From positions 248,001 to 312,000 of the forward strand of contig NZ_JAMZEA010000010.1 of the NCBI RefSeq assembly GCF_024172125.1: DNA of 64,000 bases, given 5' to 3'. A program made the position numbers and the translations under genes. The DNA is from Actinomadura rupiterrae. GTDB taxonomy: Bacteria; Actinomycetota; Actinomycetes; Streptosporangiales; Streptosporangiaceae. Within the stretch, counting starts at the first letter, position 1, and every line of letters starts with the position of its first letter. Shown one piece after another: positions 51,477-60,171 of this stretch. The notes beneath the pieces are model-generated. The model was given only the letters and a program-made list of their open reading frames with translations. It was not told where the DNA came from and ran no database searches.

Positions 51477-51998
51477 TCAGCAGTGGATCGAGACCGTCGC
51501 GGTGCGCTTGCCGACGGTGGCGACGCTCGGCGAGTAGCCGGCCGGCGCGTACAGCGTGGCGACCGCCTCGCCGTGGTACCTGCCGGTCCGGCAGACGAGC
51601 GCGGCGTTGCCCTTGGCGGTGCGCGCCCCGGTGCTGCCGAACGCCTTGATCTTGCTTCCGCGGTTGCTGAACAGGCCCACCTTGCCGCGGATCATCCGGA
51701 GCGGCTGGGTGCACGTCACGCCGGTGCGGACGTTGATGGTGCCGTGCACGTGCCCGGACTTGTGCGGGATGCCGCCGTGGTCGCCGATGAACCGGATCTC
51801 GCAGTGGATGACCCGCGTCCCGCGCGCCAGCGAGCGGGTGGAGAAGTCGACGTTGGCCTTGCCCAGGACCGTGGACCCTGCGGGCGTCGCCGCCTCCGCC
51901 GTCGCCATGTTGCCGGCGACCCCCACGACGGCCACGGCCCCGACCACGGCCAGCGTCCGCTTCAGACCTGCCACGGAGCCCCGGTGCTGCTGTCCCAT
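51477..51998 (-). CDS. Small secreted protein of unknown function
   Basis: 173 residues from the ATG at 51998 (GGAGGCAGCAG directly upstream). A signal peptide (LKRTLAVVGAVAVVGVAGNMATAEAA) leads to a basic, beta-rich mature domain with four cysteines (IHCEIRF, VTCTQPLRM, ALVCRTG, terminal SIHC), probably two disulphides. No family is recognised. Its stop lies close to the end of the convergent neighbour. Confidence 0.8.
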   Translation of the reverse strand: MGQQHRGSVAGLKRTLAVVGAVAVVGVAGNMATAEAATPAGSTVLGKANVDFSTRSLARGTRVIHCEIRFIGDHGGIPHKSGHVHGTINVRTGVTCTQPLRMIRGKVGLFSNRGSKIKAFGSTGARTAKGNAALVCRTGRYHGEAVATLYAPAGYSPSVATVGKRTATVSIHC

Positions 51999-52349
51999 CT
52001 GCTGCCTCCATGCGGTTGTCGAACCAAGATCCCCAACGGGGACGAGCGACTTTCGCAGCAGCCGGGAATTGCTGTCAAGAAAACGCGCCGACCCGCAAGT
52101 GGCCATGATCGGCCGTTTCCGCGCCAATAACCCCCACCAGCCCCAATCGAACAAATAACAAACCTGTGGCCAATCTCCCAAACCCCCACCTTGACAGCCC
52201 GAGCGGGACGAGTGCCGCCGAAAGGAACAGAGGCGGCAGCGGCGCGGGCCGGCGCGGACGCGGGCGCCGGAACTCGTGCGCGGAACGGAGGTGATCATGT
52301 GGGGGCGCTGGGTAGTGGAGCGGTATATCCGCTGATCAGAGGAGCGAGC
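51999..52349 (+). promoter_or_regulatory. Leader/promoter region of bacterioferritin, no gene
   Basis: This 351-base gap between divergent genes holds no convincing frame. A TTGACA at 52191-52196 and a small dyad CGG-TATAT-CCG near 52321-52331 are the only visible elements. No IdeR-type box is apparent. Promoters for both neighbours are expected here. Confidence 0.35.
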
Positions 52350-52886
52350 ATGTCCGAAAGCGACTTCAGCATCGACGTCGCGGTGATCCGCGAGCGGGCC
52401 CGCGCCAAGATGGAGGACGGGCCGGTCACACCCACCTACGGCGGCGACGTCCAGAGGGTCATCGAGATCCTGAACGACGTCCTCGCGACCGAGCTGGTGT
52501 GCTGGATGCGCTACTCCCAGAACGCCATCGCCTGCACCGGGATCGACCGCGCCCAGGTCGCCGCGGAATTCCACGAGCATGCCAAAGAGGAACGCGACCA
52601 CGCCATGCGCGCCGCCGAACGCATCAGCCAGCTCGGCGGCGATCCCGATTTCAACCCCGAAACGCTCGCCCGGCGCTCGCACACCACGTACGCGACGTTC
52701 GACGACAACGACCTCAAGAAGATGCTCAAGGAGAACCTCTTCGCCGAGCGGATCGTCATCCAGTCCTACCAGGACATCATCCGCTGGCTCGGCGCCGCCG
52801 ACCCCACCACCCGCCGGATCATGGAGGACATCCTCGCCGAGGAGGAGGACCACGCCGACGACCTCACCGACCTCCTCGGCGTCTGA
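52350..52886 (+). CDS. bfr: Bacterioferritin-type iron-storage protein
   Basis: 178 residues from the ATG at 52350 (GGAGCGAG upstream). It has the four-helix ferritin fold with di-iron ligands in NDVLATELVCWMRYSQNA, FHEHAKEERDHAMRAAERI and EDILAEEEDHADDLTDLL. Bacterioferritins bind heme between subunits and store iron in the cytoplasm; a DPS-like role in protecting DNA from oxidation is possible. Preceded by a long leader that may carry iron regulation. Convergent with the DUF3224 gene. Confidence 0.9.
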   Translation: MSESDFSIDVAVIRERARAKMEDGPVTPTYGGDVQRVIEILNDVLATELVCWMRYSQNAIACTGIDRAQVAAEFHEHAKEERDHAMRAAERISQLGGDPDFNPETLARRSHTTYATFDDNDLKKMLKENLFAERIVIQSYQDIIRWLGAADPTTRRIMEDILAEEEDHADDLTDLLGV

Positions 52887-52893
52887 AGGATCC

Positions 52894-53289
52894 TCACAAG
52901 GTGTAGATCAGGGTGAGCACCTGGAACCGGCGTTCCATCGCACGGCCTGAGATCCCGGCGAGCTCTCCGGTTCCGGAGTTGGGGACGATGTGACCGTCGC
53001 TGCTCTGGACGTCCCCGTCGGCAAGCCCGTGGTGCTGGATGACGAACGTGCCGTGGCGGCCGTCGAGCGTGCCTTCGATGCGTTCGGAGGCCACGTAGCC
53101 GCCGCCCGCCGCGCCCTGTGCCGTGAGCACCTCGGTGACGCCCGTGCCGTCGATCGCTCCCTGGTAGCGCTTCCGGATCGTGACCCGGGTCAGCTTCGGG
53201 CCGTCGACGGGCTCCTCGTACACCTTCTCCTCGAACTCGACGATCTTGAACTCGGCTTCAATCGTGCGTTCCACCTGCGCGTCGGTCAT
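52894..53289 (-). CDS. DUF3224-family protein
   Basis: 131 residues from the ATG at 53289; a TTG three codons earlier is possible. Pattern RVTIRKRYQGAIDGTGVTEVLTAQGAAGGGYVASERIEGTLDGRHGTFVIQHHG matches DUF3224, an allene-oxide-cyclase-like beta-barrel. The barrel may bind a small lipophilic molecule; no reaction is known for the family. Confidence 0.88.
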   Translation of the reverse strand: MTDAQVERTIEAEFKIVEFEEKVYEEPVDGPKLTRVTIRKRYQGAIDGTGVTEVLTAQGAAGGGYVASERIEGTLDGRHGTFVIQHHGLADGDVQSSDGHIVPNSGTGELAGISGRAMERRFQVLTLIYTL

Positions 53290-53357
53290 GCCGATCAAGG
53301 GTAGTCCGCTCCCGGCCGGCCCTCACGCCGCGGTCGAGCCCCGGCGGGTGGCGGTCA

Positions 53358-53582
53358 TCATGCCCCCGGCTCGGTCCCGGGCCGGTCGTCGGAGGGGTCG
53401 GGCTCGTCCACGGGGACGTCGGGCCCGACGTCGATGCCGTTGATGAAGGCCAGCCGCCGCAGCTCCTCGACGTGGAAGGTGTGGGTCAGCACGCCGTGAT
53501 CGTCGGAGGAGTCGCGGGCGGCCTGCAACGCGCGGTACTCCTCGGCCAGCCGTTTGCGAAGGAAGTCCCGGAACGCAGTCAC
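53358..53582 (-). CDS. Small conserved protein of unknown function, coupled to DUF3073
   Basis: 74 residues from a GTG at 53582 that overlaps the stop of the DUF3073 gene (GTGA), so the two are translated together. It starts VTAFRDFLRKRLAEEYRAL, then has a short helical domain (HVEELRRLAFINGID) and an acidic, proline-rich tail. No family is recognised. Confidence 0.7.
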   Translation of the reverse strand: MTAFRDFLRKRLAEEYRALQAARDSSDDHGVLTHTFHVEELRRLAFINGIDVGPDVPVDEPDPSDDRPGTEPGA

Positions 53583-53761
53583 GTGTCCGCTCCTGGCGGG
53601 ACGTGCCGGTCGTCCGGACCGTGGTCGGGATCGGCGGCGCGGGCGGCGGCGTGGCCGAGGCCCAGTTCCCGCCGCAGCCGGTCGAGGTCGGTGCCGCCGC
53701 TCTCGTACTTCAGCCGCCGTGCGACCTTCGTCTGCTTGGCCTTGGCGCGACCGCGTCCCAC
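53579..53761 (-). CDS. DUF3073 small basic protein
   Basis: 60 residues from a GTG at 53761 with GGGAGG eight bases upstream; a longer in-frame start would add only three residues. The opening GRGRAKAKQTKVARRLKYES is the signature of DUF3073, a small actinobacterial protein with a basic, possibly nucleic-acid-binding N-terminus; function unknown. It overlaps the next gene by four bases. An AT-rich promoter-like segment lies about 80 bases upstream. Confidence 0.88.
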   Translation of the reverse strand: MGRGRAKAKQTKVARRLKYESGGTDLDRLRRELGLGHAAARAADPDHGPDDRHVPPGADT

Positions 53762-53841
53762 TGAGTCCACCTCCCGGTCGGCCAGGTCGGCGGGCCGCCC
53801 TCGCCGGCACCGCCGCTCACCTGACTCCGCTATGAGTTGCG

Positions 53842-53868
53842 AGTATAGGCAATTAATGATTTCCGCAA
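53842..53868 (-). promoter_or_regulatory. Candidate promoter of the DUF3073 gene
   Basis: Read on the minus strand, TATACT (near-ideal -10) follows TTGCGG with 15 bases between. The segment is AT-rich, unlike its surroundings, and lies about 80 bases upstream of the start codon. Spacing is slightly short, so the -35 assignment is tentative. Confidence 0.5.
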
Positions 53869-53938
53869 GTCATCGACCGGCCGCTGAACGCCCCCGCGGG
53901 GCGCGGACGAGCGGGAGATCATCTGCTGGATGGGCGGG

Positions 53939-54184
53939 TCAGGCGTCGAGGAGGGCGATGCGGATGTCCTTCACGCCGCCGCTGCGGCCGATCGGCTTGA
54001 TCATCTTCTCCTCGGTGCCGTTGAGCGAGTAGTCGACGGTGTAGGAGTAAGGGCCGTCGGCCTTGGATCCGGTGATCTTGATGCAGTAACGCCACATTCC
54101 GCCAACTGGAACGGCTGTGACCGCGCCGATCCCGCGCAAGGCTTCATCCTCGACCCCGGGCCCTGAGAGGATCCCTCCGGGCAC
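53939..54184 (-). CDS. Possible small beta-rich protein or gene remnant (about 52-81 aa)
   Basis: The last about 60 codons (WRYCIKITGSKADGPYSYTVDYSLNGTEEK) read like a genuine beta-rich protein. The start is unclear: an ATG at 54097 has no usable ribosome site, and a GTG at 54184 is equally weak. Family unknown. It is divergent from the kinase gene. It could be a remnant of a longer gene. Confidence 0.4.
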   Translation of the reverse strand: MPGGILSGPGVEDEALRGIGAVTAVPVGGMWRYCIKITGSKADGPYSYTVDYSLNGTEEKMIKPIGRSGGVKDIRIALLDA

Positions 54185-54216
54185 TGGCAGATAGCGGTGT
54201 CTGTATGGAGGACGCG

Positions 54217-56190
54217 GTGGACATCGGCACGGTGCTCGGCGGCAAGTACCGCCTGGAACGGCGGCTCGGGCGCGGCGGGATGGGCGAGGTGTGGGCCGGG
54301 ACGGACGAGGCGCTCGGCCGCCCGGTCGCGGTGAAGATCGTCCTCGCCGGACCGGGCCCGGACCCGGGTCTCCAGGCGCGGCTGCGCCTTGAGGCGCGCA
54401 CGGCGGCGGTGCTGCAGCATCCCGGCATCACCGTCGTGCACGACGTCGGCGAGCACGACGGGTCGCCGTACTTCGTCATGGAGCTGCTGGACGGACGCGA
54501 CCTCGCGGCCGTGCTCGCGGAACAGCCCGGCGGCCTGCCCCTCGACCTCGCCGTGGACCTGGTCGCGCAGGTGGCGGACGCGCTGGCGTACGCGCACGAG
54601 AACAAGATCGTCCACCGGGACGTCAAGCCGGCGAACATCATGCGGCTCACCCGCGGCGGCGTGAAGCTCTGCGATTTCGGCATCGCCCTCTACACCGAGG
54701 CCAGCACCCGGATCACCGTCACCGGCGGCGTGCTGGGCACCCCGGCGTACCTTGCGCCCGAGCTGTGGGAAGGCGAGCCCGCCGGCAGCGGAAGCGACCT
54801 CTACGCCCTCGGCGCGACGCTCCACGCGCTGCTCGCAGGCGGTCCGCCCTTCCCCGGTCCGACACCGGCCGCGCTCGTCCGCCAGCACCTGGCCGCCGAA
54901 CCTCCCCGGCTGCGGACCCTGCGTCCCGAGACACCCGCCGAACTGGACGACCTGGTGTGGCGGCTGCTCGCCAAGTCTCCCGCGGACCGTCCCGAATCAG
55001 CCGCCCAGGTGGCCGACCACCTCCAAGCACTCCGCACACGCCTAGCGTCACCCGCCGCCCAACCCGTTCCGCAGCGCGGGCCCTTCGCCAGTACGCCCCC
55101 ACAACGAGGGCACGTCAGCGTCGCGTCCAAAGCGGAAGCTCCGCGGGCCGCCACCCCAGCGGCACCGGCCCGCCCGTTCGGGACGCGGCTCGCTCAAATC
55201 GACACCGGGCACACGGCGCGGATCAGCTCGCTCGTCTTCGGCGAACTCCACGACCGTCCGATCGCGGTCAGCGTCGCCCTCGACCACACGGCCCGCGTCT
55301 GGGACCTCACCGACCTCCGCCAGGTCGGGCGCCCGCTCCCCACCGGCCGCTACGGCGAGTGGTGGACGAAGGACTGGGTCGTCGCGCCCCTCGCGCTCGA
55401 CACGTCCGGGCCCCGGACGGTCGCTGTCATCGTCAACGGCGGTTCGCTGGACGTGTGGGACCTCGCCTCCGGCACCCCCGTGGGCCAGATCAGTACAGGT
55501 CACACCAAACCCGTCACCGCCGTCGCGCTGAGCCGGCTCCCCGACGGCCGCCCGATCGCGGTCACCACCAGCCGCGACACGACCGTCCGGCTGTTCGACC
55601 TGATGACCGGCGGCCCGCTCGGCCCGCCGCTCGCGGGACACCGGCGGCCGGTGCGGGACGTCGCCGCCGGCGACCTCAACGGCCTCCCCGTCGCCGTCAC
55701 CGCGGGCGACGACTGGACGGTCCGGATCTGGGACCTGGTCGCCCAGCGGCAGGTGAGCGAGCCCCTCACCCCGCCCGGCCGTGCCAGGATCCTCGCCCCG
55801 GCCGACCCGCCGCGGGTCGCGCTCCACCGGGTCCAAGACAGGACGGTCGCGCTCGCCGCGTTCGACAACGCCCTGCACACCTGGGACCTGTTCACCCGCC
55901 ATCCGATCGGCGACCCGATCGACATCCGCGCGGAAGGCCTGCTCGCGACCGGACGGTCGGGCGGCCGCCCGGTCGCCTTCACCGTCCGGGGCGGCCAGGT
56001 GCTCACCTTCGACCTGACGACCCTGCAGCGGACGGGCCGCCCGTTCAAGGGCCACATGGCCGTCGTCTCCGCGCTCGCCTCCGGCGAGATCGCCGGCCAT
56101 CCCGTCGCCATGACCGCCGCCCCCGACCACACCCTGTCCCTCTGGAGCACCGCCGCCGAAACCCCCACGCTCCCAGCCCAGAACTCCTAG
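54217..56190 (+). CDS. Serine/threonine protein kinase with WD40-like beta-propeller
   Basis: 657 residues from a GTG at 54217 (GGAGG five bases upstream); an ATG four codons earlier lacks a site. Kinase elements: LGRGGMGEVW, VAVKIV (ATP Lys), HRDVKPANIM (Asp about 135), DFGIA (about 153), GTPAYLAPE. A proline-rich linker (about 275-320) leads to WD40-like blades (RISSLVFGELHDRPIAVSVALDHTARVWDL and later copies ending RIWDL, HTWDL). There is no membrane segment, unlike most PknB-type kinases, so it acts in the cytoplasm, probably with the propeller as a binding platform. Monocistronic. Confidence 0.9.
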   Translation: MDIGTVLGGKYRLERRLGRGGMGEVWAGTDEALGRPVAVKIVLAGPGPDPGLQARLRLEARTAAVLQHPGITVVHDVGEHDGSPYFVMELLDGRDLAAVLAEQPGGLPLDLAVDLVAQVADALAYAHENKIVHRDVKPANIMRLTRGGVKLCDFGIALYTEASTRITVTGGVLGTPAYLAPELWEGEPAGSGSDLYALGATLHALLAGGPPFPGPTPAALVRQHLAAEPPRLRTLRPETPAELDDLVWRLLAKSPADRPESAAQVADHLQALRTRLASPAAQPVPQRGPFASTPPQRGHVSVASKAEAPRAATPAAPARPFGTRLAQIDTGHTARISSLVFGELHDRPIAVSVALDHTARVWDLTDLRQVGRPLPTGRYGEWWTKDWVVAPLALDTSGPRTVAVIVNGGSLDVWDLASGTPVGQISTGHTKPVTAVALSRLPDGRPIAVTTSRDTTVRLFDLMTGGPLGPPLAGHRRPVRDVAAGDLNGLPVAVTAGDDWTVRIWDLVAQRQVSEPLTPPGRARILAPADPPRVALHRVQDRTVALAAFDNALHTWDLFTRHPIGDPIDIRAEGLLATGRSGGRPVAFTVRGGQVLTFDLTTLQRTGRPFKGHMAVVSALASGEIAGHPVAMTAAPDHTLSLWSTAAETPTLPAQNS

Positions 56191-56385
56191 CCCCAACGAC
56201 GAGACCCCAGAACATCGCGGCGGTCAACCAGGCGGATCCTCGGCCACAATCTGCGCTGCCCGTTGGCCTCGCGCGGCCGGGACGGTCAGCGATCGGTGCG
56301 CGGTCGGTCAGCGACCTGGGAGAGGGTTCCGGACGTCGCGATCGAAGGGAAATGTCATGATCAAAACGTCGCCGGGAGGTCCGGC

Positions 56386-57375
56386 ATGAACGTCCTGACG
56401 CGCCGCCGGCGCAACGCCTTGGCCGGGATGCTCGTCGGAGCCGGGCTGCTGGCCGCCACGCTCAACGGAGTCCTGGCCGCCCCCGCCGGACGGGCCGCCG
56501 CGGCCGATCGTCCACACACCGCGCCGGGTCCGCTGCCGGGGTTCCGCGATGGCTATGTGAGCAACCATGGGATCCGGATTCACTACGTGGTCGGTGGGAG
56601 CGGTCCGGCGCTGGTGCTCCTGCATGGCTGGCCAGAGACCTGGTACGCCTGGTCGGGTGTGATGCCGTCGCTGGCACATCACCGGACGGTCATCGCGATC
56701 GACCTGCGCGGCTTGGGCGACTCGGCACCGGCGCGTTCCGACGCGCACGCGTACGAGGCGTTGACGCTGGCCACTGACGTGCACGCCGTCGTCCGCCACC
56801 TGGGCTTCACCAGCGCGCAGGTCGCCGGACACGACTGGGGCGGGAACGTCGCGATCGCGTACGCGGCCGAGTACCGGTCCGAGGTGAGCCGGCTCGCCGT
56901 CATGGAGGCGCCCCCGACCGCCGACTACCTCAAGCTCGTCCAGCAGCAGCCCGGACACCTCTGGTGGGACTGGTTCATCAACGGGCCGCAGTCCGGCGTC
57001 GCGGAACGGCTCGTCAACGGCGACCCGCGGGTCTTCTACTCCTCGATCTACAAGGGGGCGCTCGCGCCCGCGGCCGTCAACCGCTACCTCGCGTCGTACG
57101 GACGGCCCGCAACCACGCATGCCGGTTTCGAGTACTTCCGGCAGCAGGACGAGGGCGAACCCAAGGTCGACCAGCTCATCGCCGAGCACGGCAAGCTGGC
57201 CGTCCCGGTGCTCGGCGTCGGCGGCCAGCGCAGCATGGGAACCCTGGTCGGCCAGGACATGGCGCACGTGGCGACCAACACGTCCACGGCCGTCATTCCC
57301 AATGCCGACCACTGGATCCTGGACGAGCAGGGCGCCACCGTCCTGACTCTGCTGAGCACCTTCTTCAACGCCTGA
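56386..57375 (+). CDS. Secreted alpha/beta hydrolase (epoxide hydrolase/haloalkane dehalogenase-like)
   Basis: 329 residues from the ATG at 56386 (GGGAGGTCC upstream). A signal peptide (NALAGMLVGAGLLAATLNGVLAA) precedes an alpha/beta hydrolase. HGWPETWYAW gives the oxyanion segment and AGHDWGGNVA the nucleophile elbow, with Asp as nucleophile, as in epoxide hydrolases and dehalogenases. A late His in NADHWILDE completes the triad. Substrate unknown. It is convergent with the next secreted-protein gene, 40 bases apart. Confidence 0.9.
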   Translation: MNVLTRRRRNALAGMLVGAGLLAATLNGVLAAPAGRAAAADRPHTAPGPLPGFRDGYVSNHGIRIHYVVGGSGPALVLLHGWPETWYAWSGVMPSLAHHRTVIAIDLRGLGDSAPARSDAHAYEALTLATDVHAVVRHLGFTSAQVAGHDWGGNVAIAYAAEYRSEVSRLAVMEAPPTADYLKLVQQQPGHLWWDWFINGPQSGVAERLVNGDPRVFYSSIYKGALAPAAVNRYLASYGRPATTHAGFEYFRQQDEGEPKVDQLIAEHGKLAVPVLGVGGQRSMGTLVGQDMAHVATNTSTAVIPNADHWILDEQGATVLTLLSTFFNA

Positions 57376-57415
57376 CGCAGCCAACGACCTCCACTGCTCA
57401 ATGGAGGAATACGGC

Positions 57416-58393
57416 TCAGGCGAGGATGCGGAAGATGCCTATGTCATCGGCGACGGCGCCGGACGGCATGGTCTGGTTCAGTGAGGCTTCTACTCCTACC
57501 CAGCCATGGAATGTCCCGCTGTCGTCGATGACCTGGATCATGGGTTTCACGTGCGAGTTGCCCGTGTAGCAGATTTCGTTGCGTCCGTCGGCGAGTTCGG
57601 TGTGCCAGTGCCAGAGGGTGTCGCGCCGGTGTCCGGGGACGGTGTTGGCCGGGGATATGTAGTAGGCGGTGTGGATGGATTCGTCGGTCGTGTTGGTTCG
57701 GGAGCCCAGGCAGCGCGGGTCTGCGCAGGGGTTCCAGTGGGTTGTCCAAAAGGGCGAGCCGTCGCCCTGGTCGATGTATCCCTGGTAGCCGAGCGTGGTG
57801 TCGTAGGACGTCTTCCAGAGGTAGTAGCGGTGGATCATCCGGGCCCAGTCCGCCGCTGCGATGGTGGTGGCGGGTACTCGGGTGCTCCAAGCCGCATTGC
57901 TGCCGTTTCCGAAGCCGTGGCTGGCGCCGAAGTTGCTGCCGGCCAGTTCGGCGTTGGCGAGTTTCCCTTTCGCCATTGTGGTGAGCTTCCAGTTCTCGCG
58001 GAGCCCATCGGACCAGGCGATGCGGAGGTGTGAACCGGTCACTTTGTAAGTGCCGGTAGCGAATGCGCGAGCGTCCGTCGATTGCCAGCCTCCGGCAGTC
58101 AACACATCGCAGTCGCGGGGTGTGCAGTTCTGGGCGAGCACGCCGGTGTCGGCTCGTGTGACGGGCGTGCGCTGCGACCATTGCCAGTACACCTCGGAGA
58201 CGGTCCCGTCCGGCGCGAAGGTGTCCTGTCCCAGGCGCACCCAGTTCGTTGTCGAACCGGCGTTGAGCCCTCCGAGGGCGATGGCGTAGTTCGCCTTGCC
58301 TAGCGGCAGTGCGGCCGCACGCGCCGCCGTTGCCAGGAGCGTCAACGGTGCGAGCACAGCGATGAGCAGCAAGGTGTGAACGATCAGTCGCAC
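57416..58393 (-). CDS. Secreted protein of unknown function
   Basis: 325 residues from a GTG at 58393 (weak ribosome site; longer in-frame starts exist but would spoil the signal peptide). The start RLIVHTLLLIAVLAPLTLLATAARAAA is a clear signal peptide. The mature part has many Trp and Tyr residues and two Cys pairs (QNCTPRDCDV, NPCADPRCLG), beta-rich, like a secreted carbohydrate-active or surface protein. No family is recognised. Confidence 0.75.
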   Translation of the reverse strand: MRLIVHTLLLIAVLAPLTLLATAARAAALPLGKANYAIALGGLNAGSTTNWVRLGQDTFAPDGTVSEVYWQWSQRTPVTRADTGVLAQNCTPRDCDVLTAGGWQSTDARAFATGTYKVTGSHLRIAWSDGLRENWKLTTMAKGKLANAELAGSNFGASHGFGNGSNAAWSTRVPATTIAAADWARMIHRYYLWKTSYDTTLGYQGYIDQGDGSPFWTTHWNPCADPRCLGSRTNTTDESIHTAYYISPANTVPGHRRDTLWHWHTELADGRNEICYTGNSHVKPMIQVIDDSGTFHGWVGVEASLNQTMPSGAVADDIGIFRILA

Positions 58394-58464
58394 TGGGTCA
58401 TGCTGCCATCCGTGTCGATCGAGCAAGCGAACAGGGGGCGGAGAAGCCGATCGATGGGTGCCCA

Positions 58465-58526
58465 AACGATCAAAAAACGATCATTTGATCGGAATGTGTT
58501 GACTTGATCGTTTGATCGACTTAATT
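58465..58526 (+). promoter_or_regulatory. Promoter with multiple GATCG half-sites before the beta-helix gene
   Basis: AACGATCA occurs at 58465-58472 and 58476-58483; the inverse TGATCG occurs at 58486-58491, 58505-58510 and 58513-58518. A TTGACT (58499-58504) and TTAATT (58521-58526), 16 bases apart, form a plausible promoter. Two half-sites fall between the boxes, so a LacI- or GntR-type repressor could block it. Confidence 0.6.
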
Positions 58527-58557
58527 TTTGGGCGCCCCGCTCACGAAGGACGGCTCC

Positions 58558-60063
58558 ATGAGCAAACGATCATTCGTCCGGCACCTCTCCGGCTCGCGAG
58601 CGAACCTGTTGTTCGCCGCCGCCCTCGCCGCCATCGCGGCCACGACCTTCACCGCCACCCCGGCGTCCGCCACCGGAAGCACCGTCTACCTGGACTGCTC
58701 GCGCTCGACCAACGGCAACGGCACCCAGGCCAGCCCGTACAACGACCTCGCCACCGTCAACGGCCTCACCTTCCAGCCAGGCGACACCCTGGCGCTCGCC
58801 TCCGGCAGTACCTGCACCGGCACCCTGGCCCCCAAGGGCAGCGGCACCGCCACCGCGCCGATCAACATCGCGCCCTACGGCACCGGCGCCGCCCCGGTCG
58901 TCAACGGCAACGGCGCCGAGAACGCGCTCAGCCTGACGAACCAGGACAACTGGACGATCGGGGCGATCAAGCTCACCAACCCGGCGTCCGCCCTCGCCCA
59001 GCGCGAGGGGCTGCTGATCCAGTCCACGGACGGGCGGACCCACAGCGGCTACGACATCAACGGCCTGATCGTCGACAATGTCGCCGGGCAGACCAACAAG
59101 GCGACCCAGGCCGCCGCGTTCGCGAACTCCGCCTGCATCCGCACCGGCGCGGTCAACACCGGCTCGGTCCTGAACTCCGTCCACGTCCACAACACGGCCG
59201 TCAGCAACTGCGGCGGAGGCGGGATCAAGGTGCGCGTCGGGTCGTCCGCGGCCCGGGGCTCCGGCGTGCTGATCGAGCACAACACCATCAGTGCGGTCGG
59301 CGGCGACGGCATCATCGCCTCCTACGCCGAGGCGCCGATGATCCAGTACAACACCGCGGCGAGGCTCGGCACCGGCGCCTACCCCTGGACGGGCGGCAAC
59401 TTCGCCGGGATCTGGGTGCTCGGCGACCACGACCCGACCATGCAGCACAACGTGGTGTACGGCAGCATCATGTCCGCCTTCGACAGCGAGGCGTTCGACT
59501 GCGACTGGGGCAACACCGGCACCTGCCTGGTGCAGTACAACTACACCCACGACAACGCCGGCGGGATCTTCCTCAACTGCGACGGCTGCGGGACGTCCGG
59601 CGCGCCCACCGAGATCGTCCGCTACAACGTCTTCCAGCAGGACTGCCGGATGATCAGCAACGGGAACGCGGCGACGCTCCAGTTCTACAACAACGTCGTC
59701 TACTGCCCCGGCAAGAAGTTCAACATCAACGTGCCGACCACCAGCACGCTGGAGAACAACATCTGGACGGGCACGTCCGACTCGACCCTGCCGACCGGGT
59801 CCGGCATCTCCTGGCTGTGGAACGTCTTCCAGGGCGTCCCGCGCCCGACCACTAACGGCATCGTCGGCGACCCGCAGCTCGTGAACCCCGGCACAGGCGG
59901 CGACACCCTCACGTCCGCCGACGGCTACAAGCTCAAGTCGACCTCACCCGCCCTGTCGAACGGCGGCGTCCTGAGCAACAACGGCGGCCGGGACTTCTGG
60001 GGCAACGCGGTCTCGTCCACGGCCAAGCCCCACCGCGGTGCCTACAACGGCCCCGGCCTGTAA
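58558..60063 (+). CDS. Secreted right-handed beta-helix protein
   Basis: 501 residues from the ATG at 58558 (AAGGACGG upstream). A signal peptide (RANLLFAAALAAIAATTFTATPASA) is followed by parallel beta-helix coils (NWTIGAIKLTNPASALAQREGLLI, NSVHVHNTAVSNCGGGGIKVRVG, GVLIEHNTISAVGGDGIIAS). The fold is that of pectate lyases and other polysaccharide-degrading enzymes; catalytic residues cannot be assigned. It precedes the alpha-galactosidase gene by 108 bases, same strand, suggesting joint use of a plant polymer. Confidence 0.88.
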   Translation: MSKRSFVRHLSGSRANLLFAAALAAIAATTFTATPASATGSTVYLDCSRSTNGNGTQASPYNDLATVNGLTFQPGDTLALASGSTCTGTLAPKGSGTATAPINIAPYGTGAAPVVNGNGAENALSLTNQDNWTIGAIKLTNPASALAQREGLLIQSTDGRTHSGYDINGLIVDNVAGQTNKATQAAAFANSACIRTGAVNTGSVLNSVHVHNTAVSNCGGGGIKVRVGSSAARGSGVLIEHNTISAVGGDGIIASYAEAPMIQYNTAARLGTGAYPWTGGNFAGIWVLGDHDPTMQHNVVYGSIMSAFDSEAFDCDWGNTGTCLVQYNYTHDNAGGIFLNCDGCGTSGAPTEIVRYNVFQQDCRMISNGNAATLQFYNNVVYCPGKKFNINVPTTSTLENNIWTGTSDSTLPTGSGISWLWNVFQGVPRPTTNGIVGDPQLVNPGTGGDTLTSADGYKLKSTSPALSNGGVLSNNGGRDFWGNAVSSTAKPHRGAYNGPGL

Positions 60064-60171
60064 CCGCACCTGCCCGACGGGCGCTACCGCTCATCAACTG
60101 TGTAAAGAGTTCTCTCCGCACGAGTTCCATCGCTCACTCCCGTCCCCCCTCGTCCCCATGGGAGCACGCAG

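Noticed and set aside
58570-59550. 326-codon minus-strand frame opposite the beta-helix gene
   Set aside because: Low-complexity Gly/Val/Arg shadow of a well supported gene with a signal peptide.
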